From Anaerolineae bacterium (lineage in GTDB: Bacteria; Chloroflexota; Anaerolineae; Aggregatilineales; Phototrophicaceae), in NCBI GenBank assembly GCA_022842885.1, contig JALHOR010000042.1:1-41859 (forward strand): a stretch of DNA of 41,859 nucleotides, written 5' to 3'. Shown here one piece after another: positions 8,788 through 17,940 of the stretch. The translations under genes and the position numbers were made by a program. The notes beneath the pieces were generated by a model. It searched no databases, was not told where the DNA came from, and saw nothing but the letters and a program-made list of their open reading frames with translations. The first letter of the stretch is position 1, and every line of letters starts with the position of its first letter.

Positions 8788-10014
8788 ATGAAAACATCTG
8801 TTCATTTCCGGCGGTTGGCAATAGTCGCGGTGTTAATCGGCTGCGGCATTATCGCTGGCATTTTCATCATCACACGCCCGCCGGATGACCCGTTCCAAGG
8901 CAGTGCCATTCAAAATCCCGCCTATCCATCGCTCACCTACAGCATTCAAGCCTTTTTATGGTGGGACACCGGGCATGTGGGGACGCATCTGGATTGGGTC
9001 ACCTTTATGTCGTTTAATCATATCAAACACACGTTTGCGTGGCGCGATATGGAGCCTGACCCCGGCGTTTGGACGTTTCATCAGGCAGACCGGATTTTAG
9101 AAGAAACAGCGCGGCGCGGCATCAAAATCATTGCACGTCTGGGGCAAGTCCCCGCATGGGCAGCAGGGTTAGAAACTCTCACCGATACGGATACGGAAAA
9201 AGCCGATTATCCGCCACAAGATTTGGCATTGTGGGCGAATTACTGCCGCACCGTTGCTACCCGTTATGCCGGGCGCATTTCTGGCTATCAAATTTGGAAT
9301 GAGCCGAACCTCAGCCGCGAATGGGGCAATCAACCGCCGAATGCGACTGAATATGTTAATTTATTAGCAGCGTGCAGCACTGCTATCCGCGAAGTTGACC
9401 CGGCAGCCAAAATCATTTCAGCCGGATTAGCGCCCACCGGCACCCATGATGACAGCGCCCACCGCGATGATATTTATTTGGATGCCATGTATCGCGCTGG
9501 TTTTCAACAGCATGTGGATGTGGTCGGTGTCCATGCGCCGGGTTTTTCTGCCCCCAGCTATGGACCTGACGATGCCGAAAAAGACGGTAGAGGACGCTGG
9601 GCGACATTCCGCCGCGTGGAAGATTTGCGTAAAATAATGTTGCAATATAACGATGCTGCCCGCCAAATGGCAATCCTAGAAATGGGTTGGACAGTCGATA
9701 GCCAAAATCCAGCGTATGCCTGGTTCGCGGTGACGGAAGACCAACAAGCCCAATATATGGTCGAAGCCCTGAATTATATTCATGAGCATTGGTCGCCATG
9801 GGTCGGTTTAGTGTCTATCATTTATTTGCCGCATACCGATTGGAAAGAAACCAACGAAGAATATTGGTGGTCTATCGCCTATCCCAATTTTTTCACGCGC
9901 CCGGTCTTTGGCGAATTGGTACGGATGGCAAAATATTGTGATGATTATGTGATTCCAGAACGCACAGATTTAACAGAAGAGGGAATCCTTGGAACGCTCG
10001 ACGCTTGTCCTTAG
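8788..10014 (+). CDS. Fourth clan-A glycosidase-like paralogue, membrane anchored
   Basis: 408 residues from the ATG at 8788, preceded by AAGGTGG at 8771-8777. An N-terminal anchor (about 10-30) is followed almost at once by the barrel, with no long stalk. Motifs: WRDMEPDPGVW near the first strands, IWNEPNLSREWG (acid/base E172), DVVGVHAPGF, and ILEMGW (nucleophile E298). The pattern fits clan GH-A, nearest by eye to GH39/GH5-like proteins that are common and mostly uncharacterised in Chloroflexota. Its 3' end overlaps the start of the CopD-like gene by 26 nt, so the two are probably translated from one message. A terminator separates it from the third paralogue. Confidence 0.7.
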   Translation: MKTSVHFRRLAIVAVLIGCGIIAGIFIITRPPDDPFQGSAIQNPAYPSLTYSIQAFLWWDTGHVGTHLDWVTFMSFNHIKHTFAWRDMEPDPGVWTFHQADRILEETARRGIKIIARLGQVPAWAAGLETLTDTDTEKADYPPQDLALWANYCRTVATRYAGRISGYQIWNEPNLSREWGNQPPNATEYVNLLAACSTAIREVDPAAKIISAGLAPTGTHDDSAHRDDIYLDAMYRAGFQQHVDVVGVHAPGFSAPSYGPDDAEKDGRGRWATFRRVEDLRKIMLQYNDAARQMAILEMGWTVDSQNPAYAWFAVTEDQQAQYMVEALNYIHEHWSPWVGLVSIIYLPHTDWKETNEEYWWSIAYPNFFTRPVFGELVRMAKYCDDYVIPERTDLTEEGILGTLDACP

Positions 10015-10495
10015 TTTGTTCTTTCATCTGATTGCAACGGCAATATGGATTGGTGGGTTATTCATTACGGTGATTCTGGTGTGGCCCGCGCTGCGCCGCA
10101 CGTTGGAACAACAACCCGCTGTTTATCGGCTGCTGTCTCATTTGCGCCAAAAATTTTATGCTTATAGCAATCTAAGTTTGGTCACGCTGGTGGTGACGGG
10201 GTTATTCCAAATGACGGCTGACCCCTACTATGAAGGCTTCATGACGTTCAACAACGAATGGAGTCGCGTGATGCTGGCGAAACACATCGCCATCGTGTGC
10301 ATGGCAGTGGCGGGCTTGGTACTGCAATATGGGGTAGCACCGGCACTAGAACGCCTGAGTATGCTGCTGGAAAAAAACAAAGGGGATGTAACCGAATGGG
10401 CAACACTGCGCCAGCGCGAAGTGCAGCTTACCTGGGGCATTGCTATTTTAGGCTTGGTGGTGTTGGGCTTTAGCGCGTGGGCAACGGCTTTGTAA
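9989..10495 (+). CDS. CopD-like four-helix membrane protein
   Basis: 168 residues, starting at a TTG (9989) preceded by GAAGAGGG; the start lies inside the preceding gene. Four hydrophobic helices are visible (about 5-28, 55-75, 95-115, 145-165), with a His in helix 1 (FFHLIATAIWIGGLF) and AKHIAIV in helix 3. This matches the CopD-domain family, whose members take part in copper handling or bind haem-like cofactors in the membrane. No copper genes are nearby and it is coupled to a glycosidase-like gene, so the copper role is only inherited from the family name. Confidence 0.6.
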   Translation: MERSTLVLSLFFHLIATAIWIGGLFITVILVWPALRRTLEQQPAVYRLLSHLRQKFYAYSNLSLVTLVVTGLFQMTADPYYEGFMTFNNEWSRVMLAKHIAIVCMAVAGLVLQYGVAPALERLSMLLEKNKGDVTEWATLRQREVQLTWGIAILGLVVLGFSAWATAL

Positions 10496-10594
10496 ATGGG
10501 GTTTTAAGGTTCACACATTCAAACCACTTCGGGGATACAGGGAGCAATCATCATTGGTTATAATGACGCCGGACAGGACAGGGACTTGGTAACA

Positions 10595-11176
10595 ATGGCG
10601 ACCTCTGAACTGGAAAATGTTATCCGGCTGATGCAAACATTTGACCGACCTTGGGCAATTTGTGGGGGTTGGGCATTGGATTTATTCTTGGGGCAACCGA
10701 CCCGCCCACATGATGATGTGGATGTGGCAGTATTGCGCCATGACCAATTACACCTGCAAAAGTTCTTGCGGCGGCGCGGTTGGACAACCGCTATTGCTCA
10801 CGATGGACAATTATCGTCTTGGGCAGATGGTGAATTTTTGGAACTGCCGCTGCACAGCATTTGGTGTAAAAATCCCAAATATCAACCGGATTTTGTCGAA
10901 ATTTTGTTGAACGAAGCCGATGAGACGCATTTTTTGTTCCGGCGGGATATCTCTATCACCCGTGAACTGGCGTGGGCATTTTTACAGACGGAAAGTGGCA
11001 TTCCCATTCTAGCACCAGATATTGTGCTGTTATATAAAGCATCGGCTGCCGAAGAAGAAAAAAATAACTTTGACTTTCAAATCAGTATCCCGGGATTATG
11101 CCCCGAACAACGCCAATGGTTAAAATTGGCATTGCAGCATCTGTATCCAACCCATGCTTGGTTAGCCCATTTGTAG
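10595..11176 (+). CDS. Nucleotidyltransferase-like protein (ANT(2'')-type fold)
   Basis: 193 residues. The ATG at 10595 is preferred because GGGA lies 10 nt upstream; a TTG at 10586 would sit 1-2 nt from it. The N-terminal motif CGGWALDLFLGQPTRPHDDVDVAV carries the Gly-Gly and the Asp-x-Asp pair (D41, D43) of the nucleotidyltransferase superfamily, as in the aminoglycoside-2''-adenylyltransferase-like Pfam family. Such proteins transfer a nucleoside monophosphate to small molecules. Many members are not resistance enzymes, and nothing nearby points to a drug substrate. 27 nt separate it from the downstream glycosyltransferase. Confidence 0.65.
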   Translation: MATSELENVIRLMQTFDRPWAICGGWALDLFLGQPTRPHDDVDVAVLRHDQLHLQKFLRRRGWTTAIAHDGQLSSWADGEFLELPLHSIWCKNPKYQPDFVEILLNEADETHFLFRRDISITRELAWAFLQTESGIPILAPDIVLLYKASAAEEEKNNFDFQISIPGLCPEQRQWLKLALQHLYPTHAWLAHL

Positions 11177-11203
11177 AAGTTCTGCGGAAAGGCAGCGGGC
11201 AGT

Positions 11204-13204
11204 TTGTCTAATCGGATAAGTTATGCTCTGGCAGTGGTGGTTCTGCTGCTGGCGGCTGCCCTGCGCTACTGGCAGTTGACGACCCTTCCCCCCGGTCTCC
11301 ATGCCGATGAAATGACCACGCTAGGTATTAGCCGCGTGATTCAAGAGGGTCGTATCAGCCTCGTATATGAAACCGGTAGCGGTGTTCAGCAAGGGTTATA
11401 TCCGATGCTGCTGACAGTCGCCACGACTATCGCTGGCGATGGCATGTTGATACAGCGGTTGATCTCGGTGTGGCTGGGTTTGGTAACGGTGGCACTGGTT
11501 TATACGCTGGGTGTGCGGCTGTTCGGGCGGTTAGCAGGCTTAACCGCCATGGCATTGTTTGCAGTGATGATGTCTGCTATCTTGTTATCCCGCCTCATTC
11601 AACTTGATACATTGCCCCCGTTGCTGGTGACTGCCTGTTTATTGGCATTGGCACGCGCTTATCCTGTATATCGGCGGCGTTTGCGCGATGATTCTTCGAC
11701 AACAGCCTCTTTCGCGGCATTAGCGGTAGTGATTGGCGGCAGTTTTTATCTGCATTCGGTCAGTTTGCCATTATTCTTGATTGCGGTCACGTTTACGATA
11801 TTTGTGCTGCTGCGCCTGCGAAACTCGTTGCAACGCTTAAGTTATATTGGTTTTGCCCTGCTGCTGATTGTGATTATCAGTGTCCCCATCTTGCTATTCA
11901 CCATCAATCGCCCAGATATGGCGGCAAATGACCAATTTTTGACCATGCCAGAAAACATCATCGGCGCGGTGGTGAATGGCTTAATCGGCATCGGGTTACG
12001 CGGCGATACAAACCCGGCACAAAACTTACCGGAACGCCCTTTAATTGATTTGGTCAGTGCCATTAGTGTTTTGATTGGCGCTTTAATCACATTGCGTTAT
12101 TGGCGGCAACCACGCTTTGCCATTATTTTGATTGCGACCTTGTTCTTATTGCCAGCAGCACTTTTACAACCTGAATCACCTAATTTTTTCGCATTTGGGA
12201 TGATTTTGCCGTTAATCGTGTTGTTCGCTGGCTTGGGTGTTCAGACGATTGTAGAAAACACGCCGCCGCATACCCGCCCGTTATTTGCTGTGGGATTGTT
12301 GGCACTGATTAGCTTTAATGTGTATTGGTTTATCAATGATAGTATTGCTTGGTCACAGCGCGACGATGTGCTAACGGCATATCATGGGTACGAAGGCAAA
12401 TTGGCGCACCATCTGGATTTGACAGCACATACCATCCCCACCGTGTTATGTGATAGCACCTTGCAACAACCCACCATTGTTTTTTCCAGCGCCAATTTGA
12501 TTCAGCAAATGATGAATCGTCAAGATGTGTTACTGCGCCGCGCAGATTGCCGGACGGGTTTGGTCTTAACCGATGGCGGCAATCGCCAACAAGTCATTTT
12601 GAGCGAACCCGGCTTATATGACCAGTTATCGCCCTATATCCAAGAATGGCTCTCCAACGGAACATCTGTAGCCCATTTACCACCCAATGCCGTCATTGAA
12701 ATGGAAATTGCGGACTTGCTGGCGCAGCGAGTGGGTGCTTTTACCACCACGACACCCGCACAATTTCAAGATACCCCAAATGAGACGCAGCTTGTGTTTC
12801 CGCCAGTGCGATTAGGGGAAAATGTGACTTGGCTCGGTTACGACCCGGCAGTGTTTCGCCCGACTTATGCGCCCGGCGAGACATTTACGCTCATCACCTA
12901 TTGGCGGGCTGATGGGGTTATTCCGCCCGATTTGACATTTTTTCATCATCTCCTCAATGACCCAGTAACGATTGCCCGCCAGCGCGATTTAATCAGTGTT
13001 GACCCGGCAACTTTGCGAAGCCGCGATGTCTTCATTCAACTCACGACCATTCCCTTAGCCGAAACCATGCTGCCGGGCAATTACTTCATCTCCTTAGGTG
13101 CTTATCGTTACACGAGTGGGATACGGCTGCCTGTCTTTGATTCAGCATCGGCAATGCGTGGCAATAGTTTGTTCTTATATTCGATTGTTGTTCAGGCACC
13201 CTAA
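11204..13204 (+). CDS. Second GT39/ArnT-like membrane glycosyltransferase
   Basis: 666 residues from a TTG at 11204, with GGAAAGG about 11 nt upstream; the first membrane helix begins at once (YALAVVVLLLAAALRYWQL). The first loop has PPGLHADEMTT, the Asp-Glu pair typical of ArnT/PMT-type GT-C enzymes. About eleven more hydrophobic stretches reach to about residue 385. The C-terminal third is soluble and ends in a beta-rich domain (from about 540: VTWLGYD, PGETFTLITYWRA, LPGNYFISLGAYRY) resembling that of the first glycosyltransferase at 71-2158. It probably transfers a sugar from a lipid carrier on the outer face of the membrane. Three nucleotides separate it from the RNase Z gene, so they form one unit. 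Confidence 0.7.
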   Translation: MSNRISYALAVVVLLLAAALRYWQLTTLPPGLHADEMTTLGISRVIQEGRISLVYETGSGVQQGLYPMLLTVATTIAGDGMLIQRLISVWLGLVTVALVYTLGVRLFGRLAGLTAMALFAVMMSAILLSRLIQLDTLPPLLVTACLLALARAYPVYRRRLRDDSSTTASFAALAVVIGGSFYLHSVSLPLFLIAVTFTIFVLLRLRNSLQRLSYIGFALLLIVIISVPILLFTINRPDMAANDQFLTMPENIIGAVVNGLIGIGLRGDTNPAQNLPERPLIDLVSAISVLIGALITLRYWRQPRFAIILIATLFLLPAALLQPESPNFFAFGMILPLIVLFAGLGVQTIVENTPPHTRPLFAVGLLALISFNVYWFINDSIAWSQRDDVLTAYHGYEGKLAHHLDLTAHTIPTVLCDSTLQQPTIVFSSANLIQQMMNRQDVLLRRADCRTGLVLTDGGNRQQVILSEPGLYDQLSPYIQEWLSNGTSVAHLPPNAVIEMEIADLLAQRVGAFTTTTPAQFQDTPNETQLVFPPVRLGENVTWLGYDPAVFRPTYAPGETFTLITYWRADGVIPPDLTFFHHLLNDPVTIARQRDLISVDPATLRSRDVFIQLTTIPLAETMLPGNYFISLGAYRYTSGIRLPVFDSASAMRGNSLFLYSIVVQAP

Positions 13205-13207
13205 CCC

Positions 13208-14191
13208 ATGTTTGAAATTGTTTTTCTCGGCACTTCTTCAGCAGCCCCTTCGATTTATCGTGGACTTTCGGCAGCAGTCGTACTGGCAGGCGAGCAGCGT
13301 TTTTTGGTGGATTGTGGCGAAGGCACGCAGCGCCAACTCTTACGCAGCGGCATCGGCTTTAAAAAACTGACGCATATTTTGCTGACGCACGCCCATTTAG
13401 ACCATATTCTGGGTGTCGGCGGCTTAGTTTCGACGTTTACTCGTTGGGAACGCATTGAACAACTTAACATTTGGGGCGGCAAACCCGCTTTAGAGCGCAT
13501 TCATTCGCTGATTTACGATGTTGTCCTGCGTAACGAAAAACCCGGCGTACCCATTCATCTGAATACAATTGAACCCGGTGTGATGTTTGAAGGTAAACAT
13601 TATACGATTAGTGCTTTTCCTGTGCTGCATCGCGGGCAAGGGTGCTTTGGGTTTGTGTTCCAAGAACATACTCGGCATCCGTTTTTGGTGGAAAAAGCGG
13701 AAGAACTTGGCGTACCTGCCGGACCTGAACGCGGGAAATTGGTCAAAGGCGAAAGTATCACCTTAGCCGATGGGCGCGTCGTTACGCCCGACATGGTACT
13801 CGGTGAACCGGTGCCGGGGATGCGGCTTGTGTTTTCGGGCGATACTGTGCTGACGCGCTCGCTGGCAGAACAAGCAACTGATGCCGATGTGCTGGTATGC
13901 GAAGCGACATTTTTGGAGCGTGACCGCGATTTGGCGCGTATGTTTGGTCACATGACGGCGCATCAAGCGGCGATTTTGGCACGGGATGCTGGCGTAAAAC
14001 ACTTGCTGCTCAATCATATTTCGCGCCGCTATCGTGAACATGAGATGATTAGTGAGGCGCGTTCTGCTTTTCCGGGGGCGTATGTCGTGCGCGATTTAGA
14101 CCACTTCGTGATGAAACGTGGGCAACCTCTAGAAAAGAAACTCGTGGACGAAGCCAACGATGACGATGTGGATGAAGATGTGATTGGGTAA
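13208..14191 (+). CDS. rnz: Ribonuclease Z
   Basis: A 327-residue metallo-beta-lactamase-fold endonuclease that removes the 3' trailer from tRNA precursors. The Zn-binding signature THAHLDH gives H61, H63, D65 and H66; further ligands are H141 (VLHRGQ), D212 (FSGDT) and H270 (LNHIS). The N-terminus FLGTSSAAPS and the substrate-binding arm (about 150-200, KLVKGESITLADG) are typical for this enzyme. The C-terminus carries an acidic tail (DEANDDDVDEDVIG) slightly beyond the usual length. The ATG at 13208 lies 3 nt after the glycosyltransferase stop. Confidence 0.93.
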   Translation: MFEIVFLGTSSAAPSIYRGLSAAVVLAGEQRFLVDCGEGTQRQLLRSGIGFKKLTHILLTHAHLDHILGVGGLVSTFTRWERIEQLNIWGGKPALERIHSLIYDVVLRNEKPGVPIHLNTIEPGVMFEGKHYTISAFPVLHRGQGCFGFVFQEHTRHPFLVEKAEELGVPAGPERGKLVKGESITLADGRVVTPDMVLGEPVPGMRLVFSGDTVLTRSLAEQATDADVLVCEATFLERDRDLARMFGHMTAHQAAILARDAGVKHLLLNHISRRYREHEMISEARSAFPGAYVVRDLDHFVMKRGQPLEKKLVDEANDDDVDEDVIG

Positions 14192-14373
14192 AAGCGGTAC
14201 AAAAGCGGCTTATATTAACAAAAATAAGTAGATGGAGTTATTGGATATGGTAAGACCATCAGCAACTTACCCTGTTTGACGAAATTTTGGATTTTTTACT
14301 CCAGTACCAACATCTGAACCAAAAGAATTTTATTTATTCGCTCAGTGCTTTGTCCTGTAAATCTTTTAATTTT

Positions 14374-14400
14374 GTATAGGGGAGGGTTTCTAAACCCTAC
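14374..14400. repeat. GTAGGG...CCCTAC-type palindrome, diverged copy
   Basis: AGGGTTT and AAACCCT form a perfect 7-bp stem around CT, preceded by GTATAGGGG and followed by AC. This looks like a worn copy of the palindrome family. It lies in the 249-bp gap between the convergent rnz and the small gene at 14441-14848. I see no other structure in that gap. Confidence 0.55.
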
Positions 14401-14440
14401 AATGTGAAATTCAGAAACTTATCGGATGCAGCACTAAGAA

Positions 14441-14848
14441 TTAGCTAGATTGCTTTTTATCCAGCAGATGCACTAATTCTGGGTCAACCAGTTTCAAAAA
14501 ATTGATCCCATCCTCAAGGTTACTCACCTTGCGATACTTGAGACTCGCTATTTGTGCCAACATAGAAGTGACGAAATCAGCCACCTGATTTTTACTGCCA
14601 AATACCAATACCCATCCCGCTGTCGGATCATTAATCATGGAGAATGAATCTTGCATAGCCCGCAAGCCTATCGGAAAAGATAGCATATCCGTCTGATCAA
14701 CAATCGTATGAATATGCGCTTGTTCTTTCTGTGCAAAGAATAGTTTGAGTTGTTCATTTGCAGTTTCTGATTCTTCATGTGTGATGTGACCATATGACCG
14801 CATCAGAATAATTCGTCCCTGCAAAAACCATGCAACATCCATTGGCAT
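14441..14848 (-). CDS. Small protein of unknown function
   Basis: 135 residues, ATG at 14848 with AGAGTGA upstream. No enzyme motif is recognised. The protein opens with strand-like hydrophobic segments (VAWFLQGRIILMRSYG), then a helix with HEESETANEQLKLFF, a strand ending IHTIVDQTDML, and a later helix near VADFVTSMLAQIASLKY. This alternation recalls small STAS/SpoIIAA-like regulators, a fold guess only. No membrane segment or signal peptide. It lies downstream of rimO on the same strand, 68 bp away. The coding call rests on length, start context and amino-acid composition. Confidence 0.6.
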   Translation of the reverse strand: MPMDVAWFLQGRIILMRSYGHITHEESETANEQLKLFFAQKEQAHIHTIVDQTDMLSFPIGLRAMQDSFSMINDPTAGWVLVFGSKNQVADFVTSMLAQIASLKYRKVSNLEDGINFLKLVDPELVHLLDKKQSS

Positions 14849-14916
14849 AATGATTCACTCTATATGAATAGTTATATAACAAGTTTCGCAGAATATTCTC
14901 CCGGAAACCTTATCAA

Positions 14917-16371
14917 TTACGAAATATCGCTCATAGGAATCATGCCTGCGCCGTATTTGGTGCCGGGCGTGATGATTTGTGGCGCAGAAGTTTCGACAGT
15001 GGCAATCAAATCATACGTTGTTGCGCCCGTGATACGGACTGGCACAATTTCACCCGGTGGCAGTTCACCTTCGACTAGCACATACCCATCAATTTCGGGG
15101 GCATCGCGGTAGCTGCGCCCTAAACTAATGGTATCGCCCGTCGCGTTGCCATCTTCATCTTCGCCAGCACCATGCCCTTCTACCAGAATATCCAGCGTTT
15201 TGCCCACCAACGCCTGATTGCGTTTGAGACTGATGTTTTGTTGCAATTCCATCAATTGCTCGTACCGGGCTTGTTTGATGTCATCATCCACATGATTCGC
15301 TTGGGTGGCGCTGGGTGTGCCAATTTCATATGAATACTGGAACGCCCCCACACGGTCAAATTGCAAGTCGTCCACGAATTTAAGCAAACCCGCAAATTCT
15401 TCGTCGGTTTCGCCGGGATAGCCCACAATGAAGGTTGTCCGTACTGCCAGATTGGGTATCATCTCGCGCAGTTTGCCCATCGTGTTATAGACCCATTCGA
15501 TATTAGCCGGACGGCGCATCCGTTTGAGCGTCTCGCGGTGTCCATGTTGCAGCGGCATATCCAAATATGGAAGAATTTGCTTGTGCGTTGCCATTGTTTC
15601 CATCAATTTTTCAGTCACATAGCCCGGATAAGCGTACATAATACGAATCCAAGGGATGTTCGGTGCAGCTTGTACGATGCTTTCTAGCAAATGCGCCAAG
15701 CCATCTTTTAAGCCCAAATCATACCCATAATCAGTCGTATCCTGAGCGATGAGCAGCAGTTCTTTCACGCCCATGGCTTGCAAGCGCACTGCCTCTGCGG
15801 TAATCGACTCAATCGGACGGCTGACAGCCGTGCCTTTAATTTTGGGAATGGCACAAAACGCACATGGGCGGCGACAACCATCGGCAATTTTAAGATAGGC
15901 GCTTGCACCTTGTACGCTGGCACGCAAAACGCCACGTTCATCCAATCCGACAACATGTGCCTCATCCGGCAGATGATACAGCGGTTCGGGATGTTTGCGG
16001 TCACGTAAGCGCGTCACCAAATCAAAAATATCCATCCAGCGGCGCGTGCCAATCACCCCATCCAAGCCGGGGATTTCCTGCACCAAATTCGCGCCATAGC
16101 GTTGTGAGAGACACCCTGCCGCAATCACCATCTGATTTTTTTTGCGCGTTTCTACCAATTCGCGCAAAGCATTCACGCTCTCTTCTTTAGCCGCGTTGAT
16201 AAAACCGCAGGTATTCACGATTAACACTTCAGCATCTTGGGGCGCGGTCACGCCACGCATCCCACTTTGATTCAACACTTGAGCAATACTCTCAGAATCT
16301 ACTGTATTTTTGGAACAGCCCAAACTCAGCAGAAAATATTTGTCTTGACGTTTACTGGCTCTAACGCTCAT
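14917..16371 (-). CDS. rimO: Ribosomal protein S12 methylthiotransferase RimO
   Basis: A 484-residue radical-SAM enzyme that adds a methylthio group to an Asp of ribosomal protein S12. The N-terminal MTTase domain has SLGCSKNTVDSE and NTCGF, plus a third Cys in AAGCLSQRY, for the auxiliary iron-sulfur cluster. The radical-SAM motif DGCRRPCAFCAIP gives C166, C170 and C173. A TRAM-type domain closes the protein (about 405-470, LVGKTLDILVEG to GEIVPVRI). The DGCRRPCAFCAIPKIKG wording separates RimO from MiaB. It lies 33 bp after the rodZ homologue on the same strand, so the two are probably co-transcribed. The last 14 residues (GAGMIPMSDIS) extend slightly beyond the usual end. Confidence 0.93.
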   Translation of the reverse strand: MSVRASKRQDKYFLLSLGCSKNTVDSESIAQVLNQSGMRGVTAPQDAEVLIVNTCGFINAAKEESVNALRELVETRKKNQMVIAAGCLSQRYGANLVQEIPGLDGVIGTRRWMDIFDLVTRLRDRKHPEPLYHLPDEAHVVGLDERGVLRASVQGASAYLKIADGCRRPCAFCAIPKIKGTAVSRPIESITAEAVRLQAMGVKELLLIAQDTTDYGYDLGLKDGLAHLLESIVQAAPNIPWIRIMYAYPGYVTEKLMETMATHKQILPYLDMPLQHGHRETLKRMRRPANIEWVYNTMGKLREMIPNLAVRTTFIVGYPGETDEEFAGLLKFVDDLQFDRVGAFQYSYEIGTPSATQANHVDDDIKQARYEQLMELQQNISLKRNQALVGKTLDILVEGHGAGEDEDGNATGDTISLGRSYRDAPEIDGYVLVEGELPPGEIVPVRITGATTYDLIATVETSAPQIITPGTKYGAGMIPMSDIS

Positions 16372-16404
16372 ATACTCTCATTCCAAAATCAAGTTGACGA
16401 TACT

Positions 16405-17835
16405 TTAACCGCCTGCTTTGGTTGGCGGCAGACCGGATTGGGTTTGTTGCAAGGGCAGCACGATGGTCGCGCTGGTACTGGTTGGCGCAGTCGTCGCTAA
16501 TGCTGTGGGTGTGCTATTGGCAGGATTCGCAGCAGCATTGGCATTCGGCGGCAAAATCGGCGTCGGGCTATTGGGGACAGGTGTTGCCCCCGGCGGCGCG
16601 ATTAACGTCGGTGTAGGCAAATTAGCCGCACCACTTGGCGGCAAAATCGGCGTGGGTGATGCTAAATTGCTATTGGCTGGCAGTGTTATCGTCAGCAGCA
16701 GTTCAGCGACATTGGGTGTAGACGAGACAAACGGCGTCAATGTCGGTGTAACATCAATAGGCGCTTGAGTCGCATTCGGCGGCAAAAACGGCGTTAGCGT
16801 CGGCAATGAATCGGTGGGCGCAATGAGCAAGGTCGGTGTCGCCAAAACCGATGTATCGGAAACCGGCACATCCAGCGGCGCACTTTGCCCAACCACCGCC
16901 GGATTATTCGTCAGCAATGATGATGATGTATCCGGCAAACTCATCGGTTTTGCTTGAGCTTCTGCGCCTGTGGGTGTAAAACGAATATCCACCTGTTGCC
17001 CACGTTCACCGTAGTTCGATTGGGGCGCACCGTTGTAAGTGATGCTTAATGCCGCCGCATTTGCCGCCCGAACACCAATCGTTTGCAACCCTTGATATTC
17101 GACAACATCGCCCGGCGCTTTGACACCTACAAACTGCTCCACATCATCCACCACAACTTGAATCCAAGTGCGCTGCCTAAATTCAATGCGTAAGCGCACA
17201 TCGCCAGTCAGCGAACCGGGCGCGGGCAAAGGCGTCGAAGTCGGTTCAAACGGGCGCGGCGTCCACGACGGTGTAAATGTGGCAGTGGGTGCTAGGGGGT
17301 CAATCACGCCAATGGTGGCTGTAGGGATAGCTGTCGGCGGCGCAACTTCGGCACTGGCAGCACCCAACATTTGCGAAATGACATATAAAATCACACCCAA
17401 CGCGCCAACCCCGGCTAACAATGTCAAAAAAGAACCCATGAAATTGCGAAACGGGCGCGGCACTGCCCGGCGGTCTGCCAATGTGACCATCGGTACAGCC
17501 GGCATAGCAGGCGGTGTATCGGTGATGCGGCGCGGTGCGACCAGTGGTTTTTCTTCAATCCGGCGGCGACGACGCCACCCACGCCCGCGCTGGCGATACA
17601 CCAAAGCCGCTTCGTAGTATTCCAAAATTTGGTCAGGGTCTAATCCCAAATATACGGCATAATTTCGCAGCAAGCCACGAATCTGCACTGGGGAACCGCC
17701 AACCGCAAAATCACCCTGCTCAAACGCTTCTAAGATTGCCCGCCGGATACGCAATGCCGACACAGCATCATCCAGCGTGAGTTCTCTGGTTTCGCGGTGT
17801 TCGCGTAAAAAGCGTCCGAGTTCCAGCGTATCCAT
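16405..17835 (-). CDS. RodZ-like cytoskeleton-associated membrane protein
   Basis: 476 residues. An N-terminal helix-turn-helix domain (1-75; LGRFLREHRETRELTLDDAVSALRIRRAILEAFEQGDF) precedes a basic segment (about 88-95, RGRGWRRRRR) and one membrane helix (about 140-163). Next comes a Pro/Thr stretch, a beta-rich domain (about 215-300, LRIEFRQRTWIQVVVDDVEQF, DUF4115-like), and a low-complexity Pro/Thr/Ala tail of about 170 residues. RodZ binds MreB on the inside and helps set cell shape; the domain order is the same here. The tail is long for the family and repeats PTLxPPxA-like units (ILPPSGAANLPTPTLIAPPG). No mreB is visible in the window. Confidence 0.8.
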   Translation of the reverse strand: MDTLELGRFLREHRETRELTLDDAVSALRIRRAILEAFEQGDFAVGGSPVQIRGLLRNYAVYLGLDPDQILEYYEAALVYRQRGRGWRRRRRIEEKPLVAPRRITDTPPAMPAVPMVTLADRRAVPRPFRNFMGSFLTLLAGVGALGVILYVISQMLGAASAEVAPPTAIPTATIGVIDPLAPTATFTPSWTPRPFEPTSTPLPAPGSLTGDVRLRIEFRQRTWIQVVVDDVEQFVGVKAPGDVVEYQGLQTIGVRAANAAALSITYNGAPQSNYGERGQQVDIRFTPTGAEAQAKPMSLPDTSSSLLTNNPAVVGQSAPLDVPVSDTSVLATPTLLIAPTDSLPTLTPFLPPNATQAPIDVTPTLTPFVSSTPNVAELLLTITLPANSNLASPTPILPPSGAANLPTPTLIAPPGATPVPNSPTPILPPNANAAANPANSTPTALATTAPTSTSATIVLPLQQTQSGLPPTKAGG

Positions 17836-17864
17836 GAGCGAAGTACCAGTTTAAGGGGAATAAA

Positions 17865-17894
17865 CTCTGCCGAACAGAATCATCGTCGGCAGAG
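17865..17894 (-). terminator. Intrinsic terminator after rplI
   Basis: A perfect 9-bp stem (CTCTGCCGA / TCGGCAGAG) with a 12-nt loop in the 105-bp gap between rplI and the rodZ homologue. On the minus strand it is followed by TTTATT, and on the plus strand by CTATTTT, so it could stop transcription in both directions. It suggests rplI is mainly a single-gene transcript. Confidence 0.6.
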
Positions 17895-17940
17895 CTATTT
17901 TAACGGAGAATGCCACACACCACCACAATAGCGATACCCA

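Noticed and set aside
10595..11176. Aminoglycoside resistance gene
   Set aside because: Only the general nucleotidyltransferase motif is shared; there is no mobile context and the neighbours are glycosyltransferase and RNase Z.
16418..16768. Gly/Val-rich plus-strand open frame (116 codons)
   Set aside because: It is a mirror of the low-complexity Pro/Thr tail of the RodZ-like protein; the repetitive codons open the opposite frame.
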